A DNA stretch of 16,494 nt from Bacteroidales bacterium (GTDB lineage: Bacteria; Bacteroidota; Bacteroidia; Bacteroidales; WCHB1-69), in contig JAISRU010000167.1 of NCBI GenBank assembly GCA_031273515.1, positions 1 to 16,494 on the forward strand, read 5' to 3'. The notes under the pieces were generated by a model. That model ran no database searches and was not told where the DNA came from. It worked only from the letters and a program-made list of their open reading frames with translations. The first letter of the stretch is position 1. Every line of letters begins with the position of its first letter. This document shows, in pieces, positions 1 through 5,316 of the stretch. The position numbers and the translations under genes are program-made.

Positions 1-51
1 AAACGCATGAACACCATAAAAACAAATCCCCATAGGGGATTCATATCAATA
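1..51 (+). repeat. Partial hairpin-bearing dispersed repeat at the window edge
   Basis: This stretch matches 3976-4018 almost base for base: an AAACGCATGAACACCA lead, then a hairpin, then CATATCAATA as also seen after 3962. The hairpin is AATCCCC (25-31), loop ATA, GGGGATT (35-41). The element is cut by the window start. It belongs to the covarying hairpin family described under 3872-4014. Confidence 0.7.
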
Positions 52-131
52 AAAAAAGAGGAAAAAAGCAAACATGTAACTATCTGAAAACAGGACGATT
101 ATTTTTACGTCATTGTAAGGAGCGCAGCGAC

Positions 132-217
132 GTGGCAACCGACGCAGCGAGTGAGCGCAGAGGCAAACTTGTTTGACTATGCCGAACCGCAAGGAGGAAG
201 GCAAAGCCAATCCAGAA
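132..217 (+). repeat. 86-bp dispersed repeat, copy A1
   Basis: This runs from GTGGCAACCGACGCAGCG to CCAATCCAGAA. Copies at 1823-1908 and 3606-3691 have the same length (86 bp) with only a few substitutions. Just upstream (about 111-131) is a CATTGTAAGGAGCGCAGCGACG segment that recurs inverted near 9009-9032. No coding role is seen. It is followed directly by a 27-bp AATGGTTAATG repeat. Confidence 0.85.
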
Positions 218-243
218 ATGGTTAATGATTAATGGTTAATGCC
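217..243 (+). repeat. 27-bp AATGGTTAATG repeat, copy 1
   Basis: Two AATGGTTAATG units followed by CC. The same 27 bases, with one mismatch, occur at 1707-1733, where they overlap the last codons and stop of the DUF6261-like gene. Confidence 0.75.
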
Positions 244-320
244 ATTCGGATGACGGGCAGGTTATTTGCGTCGCTTGCGATCTTGTCCACTAATAATCAT
301 GTCAATCATTTAATCAGATA

Positions 321-399
321 AATCGACGCACGAAGCGAGAGCAGAGGCAAACTTGTTTGACTATGCCGAGCAAGAAGGAGAAAGGCAAAGCCAATCAGA
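321..399 (+). repeat. 79-bp dispersed repeat, copy B1
   Basis: This runs from AATCGACGCACGAAGCGAGAG to CCAATCAGA. A copy of the same length lies at 10834-10912, a degenerate one at 11101-11172 and an inverted 3' part at 14871-14913. It shares the core GCAAACTTGTTTGACTATGCCGA with the 86-bp family, so the two families are related. It is preceded by an AATCATGTCAATCATTTAATCAGAT segment that recurs near 2138 and, with changes, near 10808. Confidence 0.85.
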
Positions 400-534
400 T
401 AAATCACAGTTCAGACAATTTTTTTACTACGGTAGATGACACTAATACAACGGATTATATTTGAATGTTCTCTGTTTTCAATGCTTCATGCTAAATTATT
501 TTTTCTTTTTGTTGTTTTGTATTGTTTTTTTATA

Positions 535-542
535 TACTTTTG
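535..542 (+). promoter_or_regulatory. Candidate Bacteroidota -7 promoter element
   Basis: TACTTTTG fits the Bacteroidota -7 consensus TAnnTTTG. Candidate -33 TTTG motifs lie at 508-511 and 516-519, with spacing that is not ideal. If used, it would give the DUF6261-like gene at 990 a leader of roughly 440 nt that includes the 42-bp tandem repeat. The motif is short, so this is tentative. Confidence 0.45.
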
Positions 543-673
543 CAGTCGGAATTTGTTTGTAGTAATAAATGTATTAGAAACTAAATAAAATGTATTAGTA
601 ATGAATCAGTTAATAGATATTTCTTCTTGGGTAAGACGAACATAGATTTTTTTATAAAGAACCAATGCTTGAG

Positions 674-690
674 CGAACATTTTATGTTCG
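674..690 (+). other. Perfect small hairpin in the leader
   Basis: CGAACAT (674-680), loop TTT, ATGTTCG (684-690): a 7-bp perfect stem. It lies in the leader upstream of the tandem repeat. It has no T-tract, so it is not a simple terminator. Confidence 0.5.
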
Positions 691-956
691 TCAAAACATT
701 GACAATCCCAAAATATGAACATGTTTTCACCATCACAACCGAGATGGTATCAGAAAACAGTTTTTTTACCCTCATCCCGACAAAGATGGTATTAGAAAAC
801 AGTTTTTCTACCCTCATCTCGACAAAGATGCCTCTAAAAAACAATTTTTCTACTACCATCACAAAATTGACGCTACAAAAAAACAAATATAACATGATTT
901 TATCACGAAAAATACCCTTAAAATATAAATCAGCCATTATATCGGCATATAAATAG
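684..956 (+). CDS. Possible small repeat-containing ORF (doubtful)
   Basis: An ATG-initiated frame of 90 codons (a longer version starts at TTG 627) ends 33 nt before the DUF6261-like gene. Its middle consists of three 14-residue repeats (738-863) of the form TKMVxENSFSTLIx, followed by a lysine-rich tail. I recognise no family. The same DNA is also open on the minus strand (581-1009), as expected of a tandem repeat whose unit is a multiple of three and has no stops. Differences between units change amino acids about as freely as expected by chance, so coding selection is not evident. It may be non-coding leader. Confidence 0.2.
   Translation: MFVKTLTIPKYEHVFTITTEMVSENSFFTLIPTKMVLENSFSTLISTKMPLKNNFSTTITKLTLQKNKYNMILSRKIPLKYKSAIISAYK
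738..863 (+). repeat. Three-copy 42-bp tandem repeat
   Basis: Units lie at 738-779, 780-821 and 822-863. Units 1 and 2 are nearly identical (core GATGGTATTAGAAAACAG, then a T-rich run and ACCCTCATC). Unit 3 is diverged. The period is exactly 42 bp (14 codons). Confidence 0.85.
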
Positions 957-989
957 AAATTAAAACAGTAAAAATTAAAACACAAACAA

Positions 990-1715
990 ATGAAAGCAAT
1001 ACAAAGCATTTATCTTTCCCAGTTACATCACGGAGAAGCAGCAGCGTTTCATCGTGATTCTCTTGAACAGTTGGAAAAAGCAGATCCCGCACATCTGGGA
1101 GTGCAGGAACAGGTTAAAGAATACGATTCTTCCTGCGAAGAAATACAACTTTCTATTGATGTTTTTTCAGCAAGTCCACTTTCGCCGGAAATCCTTCAGG
1201 TGGATAATCGTCGTGAGCGTGACTATTCTGCCTTGAAAGCATATACAAAAGTAAATCTCAATGACGATGACGAAGCAAAGGTAGAAGCGGCAGAACGTAT
1301 CATTGCTGTTATCCGGAAATCGGCACAGGAAGTCGGTAATCCGCTGACACTTGGAATGACTAAAAAAACAACGGCGCTTCTGAGCCTTTTGCGTAATTTA
1401 GAACCGCTCTCCGACGACATTCGCCAAATAGGAGCAGAAAGCAGATTAAGAAAACTTGTAGAGGATAATCAGGCTTTTATCGATCTCCAATTCGAGCGCT
1501 ATATAGAAAAAAGCAACAAACATTCCGGCGATGTAAAAGCTGCCTGTTCTGTAGCCAATGCTATTTACAAACAGATTATCGAACGCATTAATGCGCGCGT
1601 ATTGTTAGAAGGAGAAACTGCATTTCTTCCATACATCAAAGCGCAAAATGAAGTGATAGATAAATATAAAAACCTGATTGCTCAACGTAAAGAACGTAAT
1701 AAAATTAATGGTTAA
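990..1715 (+). CDS. DUF6261-like protein of unknown function
   Basis: A 241-residue, mostly helical, charged protein with no signal peptide, membrane segment or cysteine-rich motif, so probably cytoplasmic. The N-terminus (MKAIQSIYLSQLHHGEAAAF) and the C-terminal LPYIKAQNEVIDKYKNL segment resemble the DUF6261 family of Bacteroidota. That assignment is from memory and was not checked by search. No enzymatic residues stand out and no function is known to me. The ATG at 990 is the first good start after the leader, in an A-rich context without a clear Shine-Dalgarno. It stands alone between repeat islands. The last codons (K-I-N-G-stop) lie in the 27-bp AATGGTTAATG repeat, so the present stop was probably supplied by repeat insertion. 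Confidence 0.7.
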   Translation: MKAIQSIYLSQLHHGEAAAFHRDSLEQLEKADPAHLGVQEQVKEYDSSCEEIQLSIDVFSASPLSPEILQVDNRRERDYSALKAYTKVNLNDDDEAKVEAAERIIAVIRKSAQEVGNPLTLGMTKKTTALLSLLRNLEPLSDDIRQIGAESRLRKLVEDNQAFIDLQFERYIEKSNKHSGDVKAACSVANAIYKQIIERINARVLLEGETAFLPYIKAQNEVIDKYKNLIAQRKERNKING

Positions 1716-1733
1716 TGATAAATGGTTAATGCC
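1707..1733 (+). repeat. 27-bp AATGGTTAATG repeat, copy 2, overlapping the gene end
   Basis: It matches 217-243 with one mismatch. It overlaps the last three codons, including the TAA stop, of the DUF6261-like gene (ends 1715). Confidence 0.7.
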
Positions 1734-1756
1734 TGCGGACGCAAATATCCCACGCC

Positions 1757-1908
1757 GTCATTGCGAACTCCGGTCATTGAGACGGTAGTTGAGCTTGTCG
1801 AAACTGTCGAAATGAGCGGAGTGTGGCAACCGACGCAGCGAGTGAGCGCAGAGGCAAACTTGTTTGTCTCTGCCGAACCGCAAGGAGGAAGGCGCAGCCA
1901 ACCCAGAA
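1757..1908 (+). repeat. 86-bp dispersed repeat copy A2 with extended 5' flank
   Basis: The 86-bp core is 1823-1908. Upstream, TCATTGCGAACTCCGGTCATTGAG and GTCGAAATGAGCGGA are shared with the copy at 3606-3691, but here the flank holds a short duplication around GTCGAAACTGTCGAAA. A 63-codon open frame (1722-1913) falls wholly in repeat DNA and is not called as a gene. Confidence 0.85.
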
Positions 1909-1947
1909 ATTAGCTGAATCAAGATTAAACAAATGCAAATAAACGCT

Positions 1948-2046
1948 CTGCGAAACTCTGCGGGAAAATATTTCCCCGCAGAACCTGCAGAATAACCGCA
2001 GAGAAAATCTGTGTTCATCTGTATAATCTGCGTCATCTGTGTGCTA
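1948..2046 (+). repeat. 10-bp CTGCG/CTGTG array with 24-bp palindrome
   Basis: CTGCGAAACT and CTGCGGGAAA are consecutive 10-bp units. They run into a near-perfect palindrome at 1958-1981 (CTGCGGG ... CCCGCAG, one mismatched pair). After this come inverted units (GCAGAACCTGCAG, CCGCAGAG) and further CTGTG/CTGCG units to about 2046. It is related to the 10-bp arrays at 4141-4190, 11043-11062 and 14921-14970. Confidence 0.65.
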
Positions 2047-2182
2047 ATAATAGTAGACAAGTGAGATTACAGACGAGGACTCTGGATTGCCACATTGTTC
2101 GTGCCTCACAATTCGCAATGACGGCGCAGACGAAAATCATGTCAATCAGTTAATCAGATAAATCAGAGTTCAAGACAGAAGC

Positions 2183-2246
2183 GTCCGCAGGTAATATCAA
2201 TTATCAATTATCAATTATCAATTGTCAATTGTCAATTGTCAATTAA
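2183..2246 (+). repeat. GTCCGCAGG-tagged heptamer array, copy C1
   Basis: The GTCCGCAGG tag at 2183-2191 is followed by a run of 7-bp units (ATCAATT, then GTCAATT). The array ends nine bases before the -7 box at 2254. The same tag-plus-array module occurs at 4253, 9050, 10928 and 11209. Confidence 0.8.
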
Positions 2247-2253
2247 TTTATGC

Positions 2254-2262
2254 TATCTTTGC
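2254..2262 (+). promoter_or_regulatory. Bacteroidota -7 promoter box upstream of the RhuM-family gene
   Basis: TATCTTTGC matches the TAnnTTTG consensus and is identical to the box at 9093-9101. The -33 region falls inside the heptamer array, so it has no clean TTTG. Transcription would start about 2270 and cover the 20-codon ORF at 2288 and the RhuM-family gene at 2428. Confidence 0.65.
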
Positions 2263-2287
2263 AATTGAATTTTTAAAAGTATAGTTC

Positions 2288-2350
2288 ATGGATAATAAAA
2301 TTTCATTTTCGTTGTACAAAGCCAGAAAATCGGAAGAAAGAATCCATTGA
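2288..2350 (+). CDS. 20-codon ORF in the RhuM-gene leader
   Basis: ATG at 2288, stop TGA at 2348-2350, encoding a basic peptide that begins MDNKISFSLYKARKSEERIH. It sits about 26 bp after the TATCTTTGC box, the natural position for a first gene. It could be a leader peptide, or the start of a gene whose body was lost. I see no continuation in other frames up to the RhuM-family start. The peptide matches no family I recognise. Confidence 0.3.
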   Translation: MDNKISFSLYKARKSEERIH

Positions 2351-2427
2351 GACGTAGATTTCAAATAAAATATAGATGTGGAAAATGTCTAACGTTAATC
2401 TTTATGAATATAAAAAAATAATAAACG

Positions 2428-3438
2428 ATGCAGAACAGTGAAATAATCATTTATCAATCCGACGGAAACATCAAAATAGACGTTCGATTAGAAGAAGAAA
2501 CCGTTTGGCTGACACAGTCGCAAATGGCACAATTGTTTGGAAAGGATAAACGAACGATTTCCGAACATATCGGTAATATTTTCAAAGAAGGCGAATTAAA
2601 CGAAGAAGTGGTTGTCCGGAAATTCCGGATAACCACTCAACACGGCGCTATTGAAGGAAAAACACAGGAAGTAGAAGTTAATGGTTATAATCTTGACGTT
2701 ATCATTTCCGTCGGTTATCGCGTAAAATCGCAACAAGGCACGCAGTTCCGTATCTGGGCGACCCAACGACTGAAAGAATACATTATCAAAGGATTTACTC
2801 TAAACGATGACCGTTTTAAATCGGGCAATTCGATGAACTATTTCAACGAATTACAGGAACGTATTCGCGAAATACGTCTGTCGGAACGGTTTTTCTACCA
2901 GAAGATCAAAGATATTTATACCACAAGCATTGATTATAATCCGCAGGATAAAAAAACGATTCTCTTTTTCAAAATCGTGCAAAACAAATTGTTGTGGGCA
3001 ATCAGTCAACAAACCGCCGCCGAACTGATTTACCGTCGATCGGATGCAAGTCTGCCTTTAATGGGAATGTCGTCTTATGATAAGAAAAATACGGTCGCCG
3101 TTAAAAAATCGGACGCAGGCATTGCGAAAAATTATCTGACCGAAGATGAAATGAGATTGCTCGGATTGTTAGTGGAACAATATCTGGCTTTTGCCGAAAC
3201 TATGGCGCAGCAACATGTACCCATGTATATGAAAGACTGGATAGAACGATTGGATATTATCCTGCAGCTCAACGGAAGGGAACTGTTGCACCATGCAGGA
3301 AAAATCAGTCACGAACTTGCTTTGGAAAAGGTAAATATTGAATTTGACAAGTATCATCAAACACAACGCTCCATCGAAAAAGAAAACAGTCTGAAAGAAA
3401 TAGAGGAAGATATTAAACGTTTAAACAAACAAGAATAG
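2428..3438 (+). CDS. RhuM-family (virulence RhuM) protein
   Basis: A 336-residue cytoplasmic protein of the RhuM family, at its usual length of about 330-345 residues. Family signatures are a short beta N-terminus (EIIIYQSDGNIKIDVRLEEET), then a helix-turn-helix-like segment at about 25-52 (VWLTQSQMAQLF, KRTISEHI), then the conserved stretch DVIISVGYRVKSQQGTQFRIWATQRLKEYIIKGF split over about residues 89-123. The rest is helical and ends in a charged tail. RhuM was named from a Salmonella pathogenicity island. The biochemical role is unsettled; the N-terminus suggests DNA binding, and homologues often sit in mobile or defence-type regions. Here it is a single gene flanked by repeats, with a promoter at 2254 and a leader of about 160 nt. 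The ATG at 2428 is the first in frame. Family assignment is firm; function is not known. Confidence 0.88.
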   Translation: MQNSEIIIYQSDGNIKIDVRLEEETVWLTQSQMAQLFGKDKRTISEHIGNIFKEGELNEEVVVRKFRITTQHGAIEGKTQEVEVNGYNLDVIISVGYRVKSQQGTQFRIWATQRLKEYIIKGFTLNDDRFKSGNSMNYFNELQERIREIRLSERFFYQKIKDIYTTSIDYNPQDKKTILFFKIVQNKLLWAISQQTAAELIYRRSDASLPLMGMSSYDKKNTVAVKKSDAGIAKNYLTEDEMRLLGLLVEQYLAFAETMAQQHVPMYMKDWIERLDIILQLNGRELLHHAGKISHELALEKVNIEFDKYHQTQRSIEKENSLKEIEEDIKRLNKQE

Positions 3439-3491
3439 AAACACCCATGACAAAATAAATTTAGACATACAAGGGGATGATTATTTTTTTA

Positions 3492-3531
3492 GTGAACAAG
3501 TGAACGAGTGGACAAGTGACCGAGTGAACAA
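3492..3531 (+). repeat. Five-copy 8-bp repeat (GTGAACRA)
   Basis: Units GTGAACAA, GTGAACGA, GTGGACAA, GTGACCGA, GTGAACAA run without gaps from 3492 to 3531. Single diverged copies occur near 14798-14810 and 2052-2062. It lies just downstream of the RhuM-family gene. Confidence 0.8.
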
Positions 3532-3559
3532 GAACGCAAAACGACGCCAATCCCCACGT

Positions 3560-3691
3560 CGTCATTGCGAACTCCGGTCATTGAGCCTGTCGAAATGAGC
3601 GGAGTGTGGCAACCGACGCAGCGAGTGAGCGCAGAGGCAAACTTGTTTGTCTCTGCCGAACCGCAAGGAGGAAGGCGTAGCCAATCCAGAA
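3560..3691 (+). repeat. 86-bp dispersed repeat copy A3 with 5' flank
   Basis: The 86-bp core is 3606-3691. The upstream flank (GTCATTGCGAACTCCGGTCATTGAG, then CTGTCGAAATGAGCGGA) matches copy A2 but is shorter. It is followed by two heptamer units (about 3709-3726). Confidence 0.85.
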
Positions 3692-3757
3692 TACTCATGC
3701 GCAAGCCTGATTCTCAATTCTCAATTGAAATATAGCTTTCTCAATAACTGTTAGTGT

Positions 3758-3791
3758 GGCTGTCCCTTTTTTCGGGGGCAGCCTTTTTTTT
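3758..3791 (+). terminator. Rho-independent terminator, plus strand
   Basis: GGCTGTCCC (3758-3766) pairs with GGGGCAGCC (3775-3783): nine pairs with one G-T, loop TTTTTTCG, followed by eight T. It is a textbook intrinsic terminator. It is about 320 bp past the RhuM-family stop, so it may end that transcript after it runs through the repeats. On the minus strand there is no following T-run. Confidence 0.75.
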
Positions 3792-3871
3792 CCACCCTGC
3801 TGCCGTGTCGTCAGGGAAAAAAGGAGGATGACGTGGGATGATTTCCCTTTGGAGAGGTCGTTGCAGGTGAA

Positions 3872-4014
3872 TGTCCTACGGACAATATGGTTTGGGGGGG
3901 GAATCGCATTTTCTATTGATATGTATCCCCTAACGGGGAAACTCAAATGTCCGTAGGACATTCATATCAATAGAAACGCATGAACACCACAGAAACAAAT
4001 CCCCGTAGGGGATT
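3872..4014 (+). repeat. Cluster of four covarying hairpins
   Basis: Four short perfect hairpins: TGTCC-TAC-GGACA (3872-3884), TCCCC-TAAC-GGGGA (3926-3939), AATGTCC-GTA-GGACATT (3946-3962) and AATCCCC-GTA-GGGGATT (3998-4014). The linker CATATCAATAGAAACGCATGAACACCA between the last two recurs at the window start. A run of eight G lies at 3894-3901. The arms differ but always pair, while loops stay GTA/TAC/TAAC. No gene is seen here. Confidence 0.8.
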
Positions 4015-4035
4015 CATAATTCTTGCGTAAGCCTG

Positions 4036-4058
4036 ATTCTCAATTCTCAATTCTCAAT
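4036..4058 (+). repeat. Heptamer array (TCAATTC units)
   Basis: About three consecutive TTCTCAA-type 7-bp units. It lies between the hairpin cluster and the twin-hairpin element. No GTCCGCAGG tag adjoins it. Confidence 0.6.
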
Positions 4059-4062
4059 GGAC

Positions 4063-4147
4063 GCATACCTGACGGCATGCAGTGTTGGTTGTTGTCGTTT
4101 ATTGCTACCGAGCGTCACATCCCTAACGGGATGCGTTGTTCTGCGGA
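4063..4147 (+). repeat. Twin-hairpin dispersed element, copy 1
   Basis: The first hairpin is GCATACC-TGAC-GGCATGC (4063-4080, one A-C mismatch). The spacer is CAGTGTTGGTT ... CTACCGAGCG, and the second hairpin is CATCCC-TAAC-GGGATG (4118-4133). It ends in GTTGTTCTGCGGA. A copy of nearly the same length lies at 10964-11049. It runs directly into the 10-bp array. Confidence 0.8.
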
Positions 4148-4190
4148 ACTTTGCGGAACTTTGCGGAAATTTGCGGAAATCTGCGGGAAA
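4141..4190 (+). repeat. Five-copy 10-bp array (TTGCGGAACT)
   Basis: Units CTGCGGAACT, TTGCGGAACT, TTGCGGAAAT, TTGCGGAAAT, CTGCGGGAAA are exactly 10 bp each. The closing CTGCGGGAAA is shared with the arrays at 1958, 11053 and (as TTGCGGGAAA) 14961. Confidence 0.85.
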
Positions 4191-4209
4191 AATAAGCGTT
4201 CGTATGGCA

Positions 4210-4288
4210 TTATCAATTATCCATTGTCAATTATCCATTGTCAATTTATTAAGTCCGCAGGCAATTTTCAATTCTCAATTCTCAATTT
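4210..4288 (+). repeat. Heptamer arrays and GTCCGCAGG tag (copy C2) entering the tatC 3' end
   Basis: TCAATTATCCATTGTCAATT-type repeats at about 4210-4246, then the GTCCGCAGG tag at 4253-4261, then TCAATTC units to about 4286. The last part overlaps the end of tatC, whose stop is at 4268-4270. Confidence 0.8.
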
Positions 4289-5089
4289 CTTCTTTGTCCT
4301 TTTGACAATAAGGATACTCAGTTCGTAGAGGGCGTAAATGGGGATGAAGACCAACAACAGCGTGAAGACGTCCGCAGTGGGCGTGATGACCGCCGACAAA
4401 ATCAGAATGACGACAATGGCATGTTTGCGGTATTTTCTCATAAAGACGTCCGTGAGCAGTCCTAATTTGGCGAAAAGCCATGAGATAATCGGCAATTCCG
4501 ACATAATCCCCAACATCAACGACAACATCAGAAAAGTGTCAATATAAGACGAAAGATTGATCGTGTTTTGTATCTCCGGACTCACCTGATAGGTTGCCAA
4601 AAATCGAAAGGAAAGCGGAAAGACAAGCACATAATTCAACAAAACTCCCACCCCAAAAAGCAATGACGAATAGACCATCACCCATATCGTATATTTGCGT
4701 TCATGTTCGTACAAAGCAGGAGATATAAATCGAAAAATAGAAAAAACAATATAGGGAAAAGCAATCAAAATGCCTGAATAAAAAGCTGTCTTCATGTGGA
4801 TAAGAAACTGCGACGCCAACTGCGTGTTGATTAAAACCGTCTGAAAATCTTCGGGACATAGCGCAGGAAATGACACCGCATCAGCAACCCAACATAAAAA
4901 ACGATATAACATAAAATCGGACTTCTGCGGAGCAAGTACTATCCCGAAAAGCAAATCCTTATTCAGAAATGCTACCGCCATGAAGACAATCACCACTATG
5001 ATTATTCGAAAGAGAATTTTACGCAAATCGTCTAAATGATCCCAAAAAGTAATTTCCTCTTTCGATCCCCTGTTTATTTTTCTTTCCAC
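4268..5089 (-). CDS. tatC: Sec-independent protein translocase subunit TatC
   Basis: A 273-residue inner-membrane protein with six predicted membrane spans, of normal TatC length. TatC binds the twin-arginine signal and, with TatA, moves folded proteins across the membrane. Hallmarks are the cytoplasmic N-terminus FWDHLDDLR, the first periplasmic loop and second span ending FRFISPALYEHERK (compare E. coli APALYKHERR), SELPIISWLFAKLG, and ITPTADVFTLLLVFIPIYALYEL near the C-terminus. It is the last gene of the cluster. Its ATG overlaps the end of tatA by 16 nt, which suggests translational coupling. The last residues, L-R-I-E-N, and the TGA are read from the heptamer array, so the tail is repeat-derived. 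The array-encoded tail follows the last span and is unlikely to affect the core. Confidence 0.96.
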   Translation of the reverse strand: MERKINRGSKEEITFWDHLDDLRKILFRIIIVVIVFMAVAFLNKDLLFGIVLAPQKSDFMLYRFLCWVADAVSFPALCPEDFQTVLINTQLASQFLIHMKTAFYSGILIAFPYIVFSIFRFISPALYEHERKYTIWVMVYSSLLFGVGVLLNYVLVFPLSFRFLATYQVSPEIQNTINLSSYIDTFLMLSLMLGIMSELPIISWLFAKLGLLTDVFMRKYRKHAIVVILILSAVITPTADVFTLLLVFIPIYALYELSILIVKRTKKKLRIEN

Positions 5090-5298
5090 TCCGAATTAGA
5101 ATTCTTTTTTTGCTCTTTGTCTTCTTTGTCTTCTTTGTCGTCGATCATTCCGTTCATGCCTTCTTTGAAACTTTTTACTCCTTTTCCCAATCCGCGCATC
5201 ATTTCAGGAATTTTTCGTCCGCCGAAAAACAACAACACTACCAACGCTATCAATAAAATCTCCTGAGCGCCTAATCCTAAAAATAATAATATTCCCAT
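5074..5298 (-). CDS. tatA: Twin-arginine translocase TatA/TatE family subunit
   Basis: A 74-residue protein with one N-terminal membrane span (about residues 8-24, ILLIALVVLLFFG), the diagnostic FGGRKIPEMMRGLGKG hinge and amphipathic helix, then a charged tail. TatA forms the pore of the Tat translocase at the inner membrane. No separate TatB is present in the window, so this looks like a minimal TatA-TatC system with a bifunctional TatA, as known in many bacteria. The tail contains DKEDKEDKE, encoded by a 9-bp tandem repeat (5114-5140) that could vary in copy number without shifting the frame. The gene lies 18 nt after the polyferredoxin gene and overlaps tatC. Confidence 0.95.
   Translation of the reverse strand: MGILLFLGLGAQEILLIALVVLLFFGGRKIPEMMRGLGKGVKSFKEGMNGMIDDKEDKEDKEQKKNSNSEWKEK
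5114..5140 (-). repeat. Three-copy 9-bp in-frame tandem repeat in tatA
   Basis: Plus-strand units TCTTTGTCT, TCTTTGTCT, TCTTTGTCG encode the repeated D-K-E tail of TatA. The period is a multiple of three, so copy changes keep the frame. Confidence 0.75.
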
Positions 5299-5316
5299 TT
5301 CTTTTTTATTTATGTA

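Noticed and set aside
581..1009. 142-codon minus-strand open frame
   Set aside because: It arises from the stop-free 42-bp tandem repeat and overlaps the start of the DUF6261-like gene on the other strand; no family resemblance.
1722..1913. 63-codon plus-strand open frame
   Set aside because: It lies entirely in dispersed repeat DNA shared with non-coding copies at 132-217 and 3606-3691.
2183..2246. Heptamer arrays as a possible CRISPR
   Set aside because: Units of 7 bp with no spacers and no cas genes nearby; simple tandem repeats.
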